Origin: CADEED01 sp963842515
GTDB lineage: Bacteria > Pseudomonadota > Gammaproteobacteria > Steroidobacterales > Steroidobacteraceae
Assembly (NCBI GenBank): GCA_963842515.1
Contig: CAWJGO010000001.1
Coordinates: forward strand, 62,001 to 126,000
Length of the DNA stretch: 64,000 nucleotides
Reading direction: 5' to 3'
Shown here: positions 39,697-47,543 of the stretch, one piece after another
Numbering within the stretch: position 1 is the first letter of the stretch
Layout of the letters: every line of letters starts with the position of its first letter
Program-made: the position numbers and the translations under genes
The notes under the pieces: model-generated
What the model was told of the DNA's origin: nothing
Database searches by the model: none
What the model saw: only the letters and a program-made list of their open reading frames with translations

Positions 39697-41751
39697 ATGA
39701 AGTCCTGGCTGCGCATCGCGACCGTGTTCGCGTGCGGAATCTGCGCTCAAGCCGTGGCGGCCACCGAAGCCGCGCGTGCGTTCACGCCCACCGACCTGAA
39801 CCTCCTGGCGCGCGTCAGCGATCCACAGGTGTCACCGGATGGTCGTTACGTGGTGTACGCACAGCGGGAGACCGATCTTCCGGCCAATCGCGGCCGCAGC
39901 GATTTGTGGCTCGTGGAAATCAACAGCACCGCCGGCAAACCGCGCCGTCTCACGCAGCACTCGTCGAACGACCTGCATCCGCGTTGGGCGATCGACGGGA
40001 CCAGCATCTACTTCCTGTCTTCACGCACCGGTTCGCAGCAAGTGTGGCGGCTGCCGCTCAACGGCGGCGAAGCCGTGCAGATCACGGACTATCCGCTCGA
40101 CGTGGGCACTTTCCGTTTCTCGAGCGGCGGCGGTCGCATCGCGCTCGCCATGGAGGTGTACCGGGACTGTGCCGACCTCAAGTGCACCCGCGACCGCATC
40201 CAGGCGGCCGCGGACAGCAAGGTGTCCGCCCGCATCTTCGACAGCCTGTTCATACGGCACTGGGACCGGTGGAATGCCGGCACGCGTTCGAACCTGTTCG
40301 TGGCGCCGGTGAACGCCGATGGCCGCGCCGGCACACCGGTGAATGTGAGCAAGTCACTGGATGCCGACGTGCCATCCACGCCCTTCGGCGGCGATGAAGA
40401 GTTCACGTTCAGTCCGGACGGGTCGCGCGTGGTCTTCAGCGCGCGCGCTGCGGGACGCGAGGAGGCGTGGTCGACGAATTTCGATCTGTACGAAGCCGCT
40501 TCGGACGGTAGCGCGCGCCTCAAGAACCTGACCGCCGACAATCCCGCCTGGGATACCCAGCCGGTGTACCTGCGCAACGGCGACCTGGCGTGGCTCGCGA
40601 TGAGCCGTCCGGGTTTCGAAGCCGACCGGTTTCGCATCATGCTCAAGAGTGGCGGCAGGACTCGCGAAGTCGCCGCCAATTGGGATCGCTCGGTGCAGCA
40701 TCTGGACGTGATGCGCGATGGCCGCACATTGCTCGCCACGGCAAGCGATCTCGGTCAGACCCCGCTGTTCGCGGTGAACGTCGACACCGGGCGGGTATCG
40801 CCCCTTTCAGGACCAGGTTACGTGGGCGAATTCTCTCCGGCGCCGCGCGGCACGGTGGTGGCCTGGCACGACCTCGCCTCGCCTCCCGACCTCTATCTGC
40901 TCGGCGCCAAGGGCGAGCGGCGCCGGCTGACGACCGCCAACGCCGAACTGCTGGCGGGCCGCACGCTCGGAACGTTCGAACAGTTCAGTTTTCCGGGCTG
41001 GAACAACGAAACCGTCTATGGCTACCTCGTGAATCCGCCCGGAGTCGCCAAGGACAAGAAATATCCGATCGCCTTCATCGTCCACGGCGGCCCGCAGGTG
41101 AGCTTCCAGAACCACTGGAACTGGCGCTGGAACGCGCAGACTTTCGCGGCGCGCGGCTACGCGACGGTCTTCATCGATTTCCACGGGTCGCCCGGCTATG
41201 GCCAGGCTTTCACCGATTCGATCAGTCAGCACTGGGGCGATCGCCCGTTCGAAGACCTGCGCAAAGGTCTCGCGGCGGCGCTGCAGAAATACCCATGGCT
41301 CGACGGCGAGCGCGCCTGCTCCCTGGGCGCTTCCTACGGTGGCTACATGCAGAACTGGATCGCGGGCAACTGGCCCGACGGCTTCCGTTGCATCGTGAAT
41401 CACGACGGCATCTTCGATACCCGCTCGATGTACTACACCACCGAAGAGCTGTGGTTCACGGAGTGGGAGAATGGCGGACCTTATTACCAGACGCCTGAGA
41501 TCCATGAGCGTTTCAACCCGGCGCACCATGTGAAGCAATGGCGCACGCCAATGCTGGTGATCCACGGCGAGCAGGATTTCCGCGTACCGGACACGCAGGG
41601 CATCGCCACTTTCACCGCGTTGCAGCGCCTCGGTATCGAAAGCCGGCTGCTGTACTTTCCCGACGAGAATCACTGGGTGCTGAAACCTAACAACAGCATC
41701 CACTGGTACGGCACGGTGCTCGACTGGCTGGACACGCACACCAAGCCATGA
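39697..41751 (+). CDS. S9-family prolyl oligopeptidase-like peptidase, exported
   Basis: The 684-residue product has a signal peptide (LRIATVFACGICAQAVAATE), then a beta-propeller with WD40-like repeats at about 30-400 (VSPDGRYVVYA, HPRWAIDGTSIYFLS). The C-terminal alpha/beta-hydrolase domain has the catalytic Ser546 in GASYGG, Asp about 627 in GEQDFRVP and His about 659 in DENHWV. It should cleave short peptides, possibly acyl-aminoacyl or dipeptidyl type, in the periplasm. An ATG at 39697 with GGAG is used rather than the upstream TTG. Confidence 0.95.
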   Translation: MKSWLRIATVFACGICAQAVAATEAARAFTPTDLNLLARVSDPQVSPDGRYVVYAQRETDLPANRGRSDLWLVEINSTAGKPRRLTQHSSNDLHPRWAIDGTSIYFLSSRTGSQQVWRLPLNGGEAVQITDYPLDVGTFRFSSGGGRIALAMEVYRDCADLKCTRDRIQAAADSKVSARIFDSLFIRHWDRWNAGTRSNLFVAPVNADGRAGTPVNVSKSLDADVPSTPFGGDEEFTFSPDGSRVVFSARAAGREEAWSTNFDLYEAASDGSARLKNLTADNPAWDTQPVYLRNGDLAWLAMSRPGFEADRFRIMLKSGGRTREVAANWDRSVQHLDVMRDGRTLLATASDLGQTPLFAVNVDTGRVSPLSGPGYVGEFSPAPRGTVVAWHDLASPPDLYLLGAKGERRRLTTANAELLAGRTLGTFEQFSFPGWNNETVYGYLVNPPGVAKDKKYPIAFIVHGGPQVSFQNHWNWRWNAQTFAARGYATVFIDFHGSPGYGQAFTDSISQHWGDRPFEDLRKGLAAALQKYPWLDGERACSLGASYGGYMQNWIAGNWPDGFRCIVNHDGIFDTRSMYYTTEELWFTEWENGGPYYQTPEIHERFNPAHHVKQWRTPMLVIHGEQDFRVPDTQGIATFTALQRLGIESRLLYFPDENHWVLKPNNSIHWYGTVLDWLDTHTKP

Positions 41752-41773
41752 ATGCCGGCGCGAACCTCACGAA

Positions 41774-42250
41774 CTACTTGCGCGTGAACATCTCAGGCGC
41801 CGAGCCGCCGCAGGAGTAACTGATCGTATTGGCATCTGCCGCGGGCTTGATGTCGCAGGTACCCGCGGGCCGCACGTCTTTCGGCAACAGCGCTGTGAAC
41901 AGCTCGGGGTTTTCTCGCAGGTTGCGCCACTGGCCTTCCTGCGTGAAGGTGAGCGCGCGCAGGGTCATCTGCTTTTCATCCGCCGCGACCTCGATGTTGA
42001 GCAACCGGCCAAAGACACCACTGGCGTCGCGCCGTTCCACGTACACCGCCTCATCCGTCACCATGCGTGCCCGCACCGGCATGATGAACAGCTGCGCGCC
42101 GCTCGCGCTTTGAAATTCGCCGGTCGCGTTCTGTTTGAAGAGCGCGATGGCATCCTTGTTCTTTTTCTCCTGCGTTGCGCAGGCTGTAAGGCCGGTCGCC
42201 AGCGCCATTGCGAGCGCGCCGGCGGTGATGCGTTTCATGGTGACCTTCAT
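41774..42250 (-). CDS. Small lipoprotein, CpcT/CpeT-like (third gene of the ATP-grasp group)
   Basis: The 158-residue product has a lipobox (GLTAC, Cys about 24), then TGEFQSASGAQLFIMPVRARMVTDEAVYVERRDASGVFGRLLNIEV and a C-terminal NLRENPELFTALLPKDVRPAGTCDIKPAADANTISYSCGG. The strand order and PxDL/CD motifs resemble the CpcT/CpeT chromophore-lyase fold, found outside phycobilisomes as an unknown family. The resemblance is moderate. The ATG at 42250 with AAGGAG is 9 bases after the ATP-grasp stop, so it belongs to that operon. Confidence 0.72.
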   Translation of the reverse strand: MKVTMKRITAGALAMALATGLTACATQEKKNKDAIALFKQNATGEFQSASGAQLFIMPVRARMVTDEAVYVERRDASGVFGRLLNIEVAADEKQMTLRALTFTQEGQWRNLRENPELFTALLPKDVRPAGTCDIKPAADANTISYSCGGSAPEMFTRK

Positions 42251-42259
42251 GGCGCTCCT

Positions 42260-43294
42260 TCAACCGTAGTAGGCGCGCCACTCTGCCTGATAGCCGGCGC
42301 CGAGCGTGAGCAGTTTCTCCAGCAGGTCCGGATAACTCACGCCGGCCGCCAGCGCCGACTGCGCAAAATCTTCCTCGGCGGCGAGGTTTGGGTTCGGGTT
42401 GGCTTCGAGCACGTAGATCTGGCCGTCGGCCGTCACACGATAGTCGAGACGCGCGCAGCCGGAGAGCCCGAGGCAACGATAAATGCGCCGCGACAATTTA
42501 TCGAGCCGCGCCACGACCGCGGGCGGCAATTCCTTCGCTTCGTTGGTCGTGATGCCGTGACGTTTCTGATATTTCTTGTCCCACTTCACGCGGCGCGTCG
42601 CGATGCCGGCGCCCGAGTCTGACACCGAGCCAAATACCATTTCCCAGATGGGCAGGCGCGTGAGCCGGTCGTTACCCATGACGCCCACATAGAGCTCACG
42701 GCCTTCGATGTATTCCTCCACCAGCGCATCCGATTGCACCTGATCGTGCACGAACTGGATGCGTTGTTTGAGCTGGCTCTTGTCCGTGACGATCGACGCC
42801 TGCGAGATGCCGAGCGACGCGTCCTCGGTGGTCGACTTCACGAACAGCGGGTACTTGATCTTGCGTGGCAGGCGCAGCTTGATGCCGCGCCGGAACACCG
42901 CGAACTGCGGCGAGGGAATGCGGTGGAACGACAACAACTGCTTGCACAGCGGCTTGTCGCGCGCCAACAGCAGGCCGCGCGGATTACAGCCCGTATACGG
43001 CTGACGCAACAGCTCGAGGAATGCGACCACGTGCTGGTCGTAGGTGACGATGCCGTCGAATTCCTCGAGCAGGTTGAACACCATCTCCGGTTTCCACTCG
43101 GTGATGACGCTGCGCAGCTCCTCGAGGCTGTCGGAGATTCCGAGACAACGCACTTCGTGGCCTGACTTCTTCAAGGTCGAGACCACGTCGTATTCGGTAC
43201 GCCACTCTTCGATTTCTTTTTCGCTATGGCCCTCGAGGGTTTCGGGGGGAACGAGCGTGGAATGAACGACGACCAGCGTCCGCAGTCGCTTCAT
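42260..43294 (-). CDS. D-Ala-D-Ala-ligase-like ATP-grasp enzyme
   Basis: The 344-residue product is an ATP-grasp ligase of the Ddl-like branch. It has DGIVTYDQHVVAFLELLRQPYTGCNPRGLLLARDKPLCKQLL (substrate/ATP region), KYPLFVKSTTEDASLGISQASIV (ATP-binding K/S), LVEEYIEGRELYVGVMGND and the metal-binding SGCARLDYRVTADGQIYVLEANPNPNL. It is shorter at the N-terminus than Ddl and lacks clear Ddl signatures, so it probably joins some other carboxylate to an amine. Its ATG overlaps the metallopeptidase stop (4 bp), and the lipoprotein gene follows 9 bp later. Confidence 0.88.
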   Translation of the reverse strand: MKRLRTLVVVHSTLVPPETLEGHSEKEIEEWRTEYDVVSTLKKSGHEVRCLGISDSLEELRSVITEWKPEMVFNLLEEFDGIVTYDQHVVAFLELLRQPYTGCNPRGLLLARDKPLCKQLLSFHRIPSPQFAVFRRGIKLRLPRKIKYPLFVKSTTEDASLGISQASIVTDKSQLKQRIQFVHDQVQSDALVEEYIEGRELYVGVMGNDRLTRLPIWEMVFGSVSDSGAGIATRRVKWDKKYQKRHGITTNEAKELPPAVVARLDKLSRRIYRCLGLSGCARLDYRVTADGQIYVLEANPNPNLAAEEDFAQSALAAGVSYPDLLEKLLTLGAGYQAEWRAYYG

Positions 43295-44334
43295 AGGGAA
43301 AGGCGCGGACTTTCACCCTGCGCGTACAGACGCGTCAGGTACACGAGCATCCAGCGCGCATGGCGAAGGGCATCGCGCCGGCTGCCACGCACCCAAAGCC
43401 CGAGCTTCTCGGCGCGCTCGACAACGATGCGCAGGATCTGCTCCACGCTGTAACGTTCCTCGCGCAACTCGCTCATCGTCGCGTTGACCAGGTGCAGCGC
43501 ATGCGCGCGCAGGAAAGTGCTGGCCCGGCGCGAGCGCCAATTGCGCTCCGCCGTGAACACGCGCTCGAGCAGGTGATCCGTGACCGTGCGGCGATACATG
43601 CTGTAACGCCGCAGCTTGCGGCGATAGTGATCGGCGAGCGTGCTCGTGTTCTCGCGCAGCGGTTCCACCACTTCGCGGTTGCGTACCGGTGGACGCTTGG
43701 TCCGTACGACGGACAACAGTTCGTCGACGAACTCGAGCTTGTGGAACGCCGGCCACTGCGCGTACGTACGGCGCCACGATGAGTTGGGTTTGAGCCATAC
43801 GGCAAAGGTCTCGGCGAAGTCCTCGCAAGGATGCGCCTGCGCGTACCACTCGCCGAGATGCTGCACGTAACGGCGGCTGCCAGGCCGCGCTCTGTAAGTA
43901 TCCGGGTACGGCAACGACGCCGGCCCGAATATTTCGCGCCATCGCTTGCGGCGCCGCAGCCGGTAGGCGGTGTCAATGGCGTGACCTGCTTCGTGGCGCA
44001 GGATGCGCATGGCGCTTTCGGCGCTGCCGCCTTCGACATTGCGCATCATGCGTCGCTCGAGACGCTCGAGTCGGGGATGCGCGAGATAGAACGGCACGGC
44101 AATGCCCGGCACGCCATCGGGAGAAAACCACTCTTCCGACAGCCACACGTGCGGCCGGAACGAAATCTGGCGTTTGTCGAGCTCGGTATAGAGGCGGCTC
44201 ACGCGCTTGGCCACCGGGGAGCGTTCGATCTTGAGGTTCAGATCGCAGAAACGCAGACCCAGCAGTTGCTCATCGGACATGCGCGTCCACGAGCGCTGAG
44301 CACGCCTGCCGCGGGAAGGACGCGTGGTCGACAT
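43291..44334 (-). CDS. Putative zinc metallopeptidase (HExxH) paired with ATP-grasp gene
   Basis: The ~347-residue product has HEAGHAID (about 114-121), an HExxH zinc motif, followed by a Glu/Asp-rich segment (HLGEWYAQAHPCEDFAETFAVWL) in which the third zinc ligand is likely. No signal peptide; it is probably cytosolic. It belongs to a putative zinc-binding peptidase family often encoded next to ATP-grasp ligases. It may trim a peptide built or modified by the ligase. The start is ATG 44334; a GTG at 44343 is also possible. It overlaps the ATP-grasp start by 4 bp. Confidence 0.82.
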   Translation of the reverse strand: MSTTRPSRGRRAQRSWTRMSDEQLLGLRFCDLNLKIERSPVAKRVSRLYTELDKRQISFRPHVWLSEEWFSPDGVPGIAVPFYLAHPRLERLERRMMRNVEGGSAESAMRILRHEAGHAIDTAYRLRRRKRWREIFGPASLPYPDTYRARPGSRRYVQHLGEWYAQAHPCEDFAETFAVWLKPNSSWRRTYAQWPAFHKLEFVDELLSVVRTKRPPVRNREVVEPLRENTSTLADHYRRKLRRYSMYRRTVTDHLLERVFTAERNWRSRRASTFLRAHALHLVNATMSELREERYSVEQILRIVVERAEKLGLWVRGSRRDALRHARWMLVYLTRLYAQGESPRLSL

Positions 44335-44370
44335 GGGCAGCACTTTAAGCGAGACGATTCACTTGCGGAA

Positions 44371-45921
44371 TCATGTTCCGAGGGTCACGAGGGCATGAGT
44401 GAGAAGCCGGTCCGCGCTGTTTATCAGCACTTCTTGTTTGATCAGGCTGTTACGCCAGATTCCCGGAATTGCACTCACTCCATGATAGGCGCCAGCCACT
44501 TGGCCATAGGTGGCGGCGACCACATCGGAGTCGCGGCCGAGGTTCGCCGCCAGCAGCACGCCATCGCGAAACGTCTCGCTGCGGTGAAACGCCCACATCG
44601 CCGCCTCGAGAGCTTGCAGGATCCCGCCGCCGCCGGTGATTTCCGGAGGGTCGCGGTGCTCATAGGCTCCGTCATACAGGGCCAGCACCTCGGGACGGGT
44701 ACTTGGAGTCCGCCACAGTTCCGGCGGAGGCCGTAGCACTGCCGATTTATCTCGGCCCGCCAGGGCGCCGTGGACCATGGCGGCAAACAGGCGCACGCAG
44801 TCGAGCACCATGGGCGCCTGCGCGGTCAGGCGCGCCGCCTCCGACGCCTTCGCCACAGCGGTGGCGGTATCGGCGAAGAAGTACATGACGGCTGGCGCGA
44901 CGCGCGACAGCGGGTCCTTGTCGTGTTGCTCGGGGTCGTGCGAGCCAGCGAACGGCTGGCGTTTGTACTGTGCCGTGGCCAGGGCTCGCGCGACGCTGGC
45001 TGAAATCCCCACGCACTGCCCGGTCGCGCTACCGTAGCCCTCCCGCTGCCAGCGCGCGTAGCGCTGTACCTGGTCATGGGCATCGAATCCTTCGCGCTCG
45101 AGCAGGCTTTCGGCGAGCAGCAAGGCCATGGCGGTATCGTCGGTCCAGGCGCCGCGCGGCTGCTCGAACGGCCCACCACCCAGCAGATCGCCCACGGCCG
45201 CGAACGTGCCGGGTTTGCGGAATTGAGTGGCCGCGGCGAGCGCATCACCCGCCGCGAGCCCGACCAGCGCGCCCTGGAAGCGTTCGCGCAAGGTGCGCGC
45301 CGCATCCATGACTTCGGGCGCCTGCATCGGATCGGCGGCCGGCGGCCAGGAAAGGTTCTCACGCTGCTCTTCGGCGGCCGGCGGCCAGGAGAGTATCTCG
45401 CGCTGCTCGGTGGTGGCCGGCGGCCAGGCCAGTATGTAATCGCGCTGCAGGTCGGTTTCCGGCACGTCGGGCCAGGTCCGCGAGCGCTCGTTTCCCTGCC
45501 AGAGCTCGTTGAGCCGTACGAGCGCCGCGTCGGCGGACAGGCCGCGCCCGATGAGATGGCAGGCAACCGCAATGCCGGTGCGGCCGATGCCTGCACGACA
45601 GTGCACGTATACCCGCCGGCCGCGCGCCAGCGCCGCGTCGATCTCGGCCTGGATCTGCGCCATGTGTTCGTTCGCGCGCGGCACGCCGTGATCGGGAATC
45701 GGCTTGCGCACGTAGTGCACGCTTCCAGGTAGATAGATGTCGTACGGCGGCAGCTCACCGGCCTCGGTGAGATCGATGAATGCGTCGAAGCCGGCCTCGA
45801 GCAGCGAAGTTACGCGGCGCTCGGCGTCCTTGGGCGTCTTGCCGCCCGGATATTTTCCGGCCAGCAGTCGGTCGGGGATGACCCAGTACGACTCAGCGAG
45901 GGGTTTGCGTACGGTCGCCAT
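44371..45921 (-). CDS. Fusion of a dual-specificity-type phosphatase and an ADP-ribosylglycohydrolase
   Basis: The 516-residue product has two catalytic domains. Residues about 1-155 form a cysteine phosphatase: PIPDHGVP with the general-acid Asp77, and the P-loop H107-C-R-A-G-I-G-R-T. A linker at about 163-199 carries a 13-residue repeat of the form L-S-W-P-P-A-A-E-E-Q-R-E-N, about 2.7 copies. Residues about 205-516 form an ADP-ribosylglycohydrolase (DraG/ARH type) with GLAAGDALAAATQ, WTDDTAMA (260-263) and LGRDSDVV (Asp464/Asp466) binding metals. The pairing suggests removal of phosphate and ADP-ribose from one target. Its start overlaps the ttcA stop by 29 bp. Could also be a regulatory fusion. 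Confidence 0.9.
   Translation of the reverse strand: MATVRKPLAESYWVIPDRLLAGKYPGGKTPKDAERRVTSLLEAGFDAFIDLTEAGELPPYDIYLPGSVHYVRKPIPDHGVPRANEHMAQIQAEIDAALARGRRVYVHCRAGIGRTGIAVACHLIGRGLSADAALVRLNELWQGNERSRTWPDVPETDLQRDYILAWPPATTEQREILSWPPAAEEQRENLSWPPAADPMQAPEVMDAARTLRERFQGALVGLAAGDALAAATQFRKPGTFAAVGDLLGGGPFEQPRGAWTDDTAMALLLAESLLEREGFDAHDQVQRYARWQREGYGSATGQCVGISASVARALATAQYKRQPFAGSHDPEQHDKDPLSRVAPAVMYFFADTATAVAKASEAARLTAQAPMVLDCVRLFAAMVHGALAGRDKSAVLRPPPELWRTPSTRPEVLALYDGAYEHRDPPEITGGGGILQALEAAMWAFHRSETFRDGVLLAANLGRDSDVVAATYGQVAGAYHGVSAIPGIWRNSLIKQEVLINSADRLLTHALVTLGT
45325..45432. repeat. 39-bp tandem repeat coding the phosphatase-ARH linker
   Basis: Two full and one partial copies of a 39-bp unit (GGCGGCCGGCGGCCAGGA on the plus strand) encode L-x-W-P-P-A-x-x-x-Q-R-E repeats. 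They lie exactly between the phosphatase and ADP-ribosylglycohydrolase domains. Copy number could vary between strains. Confidence 0.8.
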
Positions 45922-46732
45922 CCAGACTCAGAAAATCGAATGTCCTGGGATCCGCCAGGTGCGCCGGCTCGACGTTGCGAAGCGCAGAGAAGATGGACTC
46001 GGTGCGCCCCGGGTATTGCCGCTCCCACTCGGCCAGCATTCGCTTGGTTTCCTTGCGCTGCGCGTTGTCCTGCGACCCGCACAGCTTGCAGGGGATGATG
46101 GGAAATTGGCGCGCCGTGGCGTAGCGCTCGATCAGCGACTCGGCCACGTAGGCAAGCGGGCGGATCACGATATGGCGTCCGTCCTCGGACTTGAGCTTCG
46201 GCGCCATCGCCTTCAGTCGTCCGCCGAAGAAAAGATTGAGGAACAGCGTCTCGACGATGTCGTCACGGTGGTGGCCGAGCGCAATCTTGGTGAAGCCGTT
46301 CTCCGCGGCATACCGATACAGCGCGCCGCGGCGCATGCGCGAACACAGCCCGCACATCGTCTTGCCTTCGGGGATCACTCGCTTGACTACGCTGTAGGTG
46401 TCCTGCTCGATCACGTGGAAGGGCACGCCGATGGTCTTCAGGTAGTTGGGCAGGACCTCGGCGGGAAATTCGGGTTGCTTCTGGTCGAGGTTCACGGCGG
46501 CCAGCGTGAAGTCGATCGGCGCGCTGCGCTGCAGTGACAGCAGCACATCGAGCAGCGTGTAGGAGTCCTTGCCGCCCGACAGGCACACCATGACGTGATC
46601 ACCTTCGGCGATCATCCGAAAGTCCTCGATGGCCTTGCCCGCGAGCCCGCGCAGGTGCGCGCCGAGCTTCTTGGCTGTCTGCGACGGCCACTCAGGCGAT
46701 CTCTCGAGCAGTGTGTCGGGCGTGGCGTTCAT
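45893..46732 (-). CDS. ttcA: tRNA 2-thiocytidine(32) synthetase TtcA
   Basis: The 279-residue product has the PP-loop SGGKDS (52-57), an iron-sulfur-binding pair of CxxC motifs (CGLC at 127-130 and CKLC near 217) and the family text YTLLDVLLSLQRSAPIDFTLAAVNLDQKQP. It activates C32 of tRNA with ATP and inserts sulfur using a [4Fe-4S] cluster. The ATG at 46732 begins a typical N-terminus. Its 3' end overlaps the fusion gene by 29 bp. Confidence 0.96.
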   Translation of the reverse strand: MNATPDTLLERSPEWPSQTAKKLGAHLRGLAGKAIEDFRMIAEGDHVMVCLSGGKDSYTLLDVLLSLQRSAPIDFTLAAVNLDQKQPEFPAEVLPNYLKTIGVPFHVIEQDTYSVVKRVIPEGKTMCGLCSRMRRGALYRYAAENGFTKIALGHHRDDIVETLFLNLFFGGRLKAMAPKLKSEDGRHIVIRPLAYVAESLIERYATARQFPIIPCKLCGSQDNAQRKETKRMLAEWERQYPGRTESIFSALRNVEPAHLADPRTFDFLSLDGDRTQTPR

Positions 46733-46744
46733 GCGCCGGCGATT

Positions 46745-47524
46745 CTAGCGGACTGTCGGATCGCTGATGGGCTCGCGCAGCCGCAGTTGACGGACTATGG
46801 CAAACACCGCGAACGCGGCCAGCACGTGTTTGATGGTGTGGCCACTCAGGGTGCCGCCGAGCAGGCGGTAAACCTGCAGATCGAAGGTCTCGAACACCTT
46901 GGCGAGGCCGTACCAGAGGGCTGCCCACGCCAGCAGGCCGCCATGGCTGTAACGCTGCGCGGGCCCGAACAGCAGCAGGAAGACGATGACGACAATGGAC
47001 CACGTCTGGTATGCCGCATAAGGAATGAGGTTCCCGGCCCCCATGCGCTCGGTGCCGTACCAGTACAGCACCGTCACGATGCCGAGCAGCAGCAATGGCC
47101 AAAGCGCGCGGCGGCCGAGCTGCGGGTCCGCACGCTCGGCGACGGCTGCGGCGACCAGCCCTGCGAATCCCAAGGTCATCGGCAATCGATCCCAGACCAG
47201 CCGCGCGTTGTCAGGAGCCGCGTGGTAGTACGCCGAGCCGAAGCACGTGAGCAGCGCGCCGAGAAAAAACACCAGATAGGGCAACTGTTCCCGCCCGTCG
47301 GTGAACTGCCCGTCGCCCTTCCAGATGTAATACAGGCCGAGCGAGCCGCCCAGCAGGAACGGCAGGTTCGATATCACGTTGAAGAAGTTTGGAACTGCCC
47401 AGACCGTGCGGCAGTCTGCGAACGCGTGGTACGACAGCGGCTGTGGCATCGCCGGAACGAAGATGGCGGCGAGTGCGAATCCTGCGGTAAGCGCCCCGAG
47501 GAGCCAGGTACGCGAGACCCGCAT
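46745..47524 (-). CDS. Alkaline-ceramidase-like membrane protein (CREST superfamily)
   Basis: The 259-residue product has seven or so hydrophobic helices. It carries the CREST/alkaline-ceramidase residues: FNVISNLPFLLGG and SAYYHAAPDNARLVWDRLPMTL (Ser, His and Asp) and SGHTIKHVLAAFAV (two His). In eukaryotes this fold hydrolyses ceramide through a zinc bound by these His/Asp/Ser residues. In bacteria the family is of unknown function. Sits 12 bp upstream of ttcA. Confidence 0.82.
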   Translation of the reverse strand: MRVSRTWLLGALTAGFALAAIFVPAMPQPLSYHAFADCRTVWAVPNFFNVISNLPFLLGGSLGLYYIWKGDGQFTDGREQLPYLVFFLGALLTCFGSAYYHAAPDNARLVWDRLPMTLGFAGLVAAAVAERADPQLGRRALWPLLLLGIVTVLYWYGTERMGAGNLIPYAAYQTWSIVVIVFLLLFGPAQRYSHGGLLAWAALWYGLAKVFETFDLQVYRLLGGTLSGHTIKHVLAAFAVFAIVRQLRLREPISDPTVR

Positions 47525-47543
47525 GCTCAGCCGCAGCCGGCCG

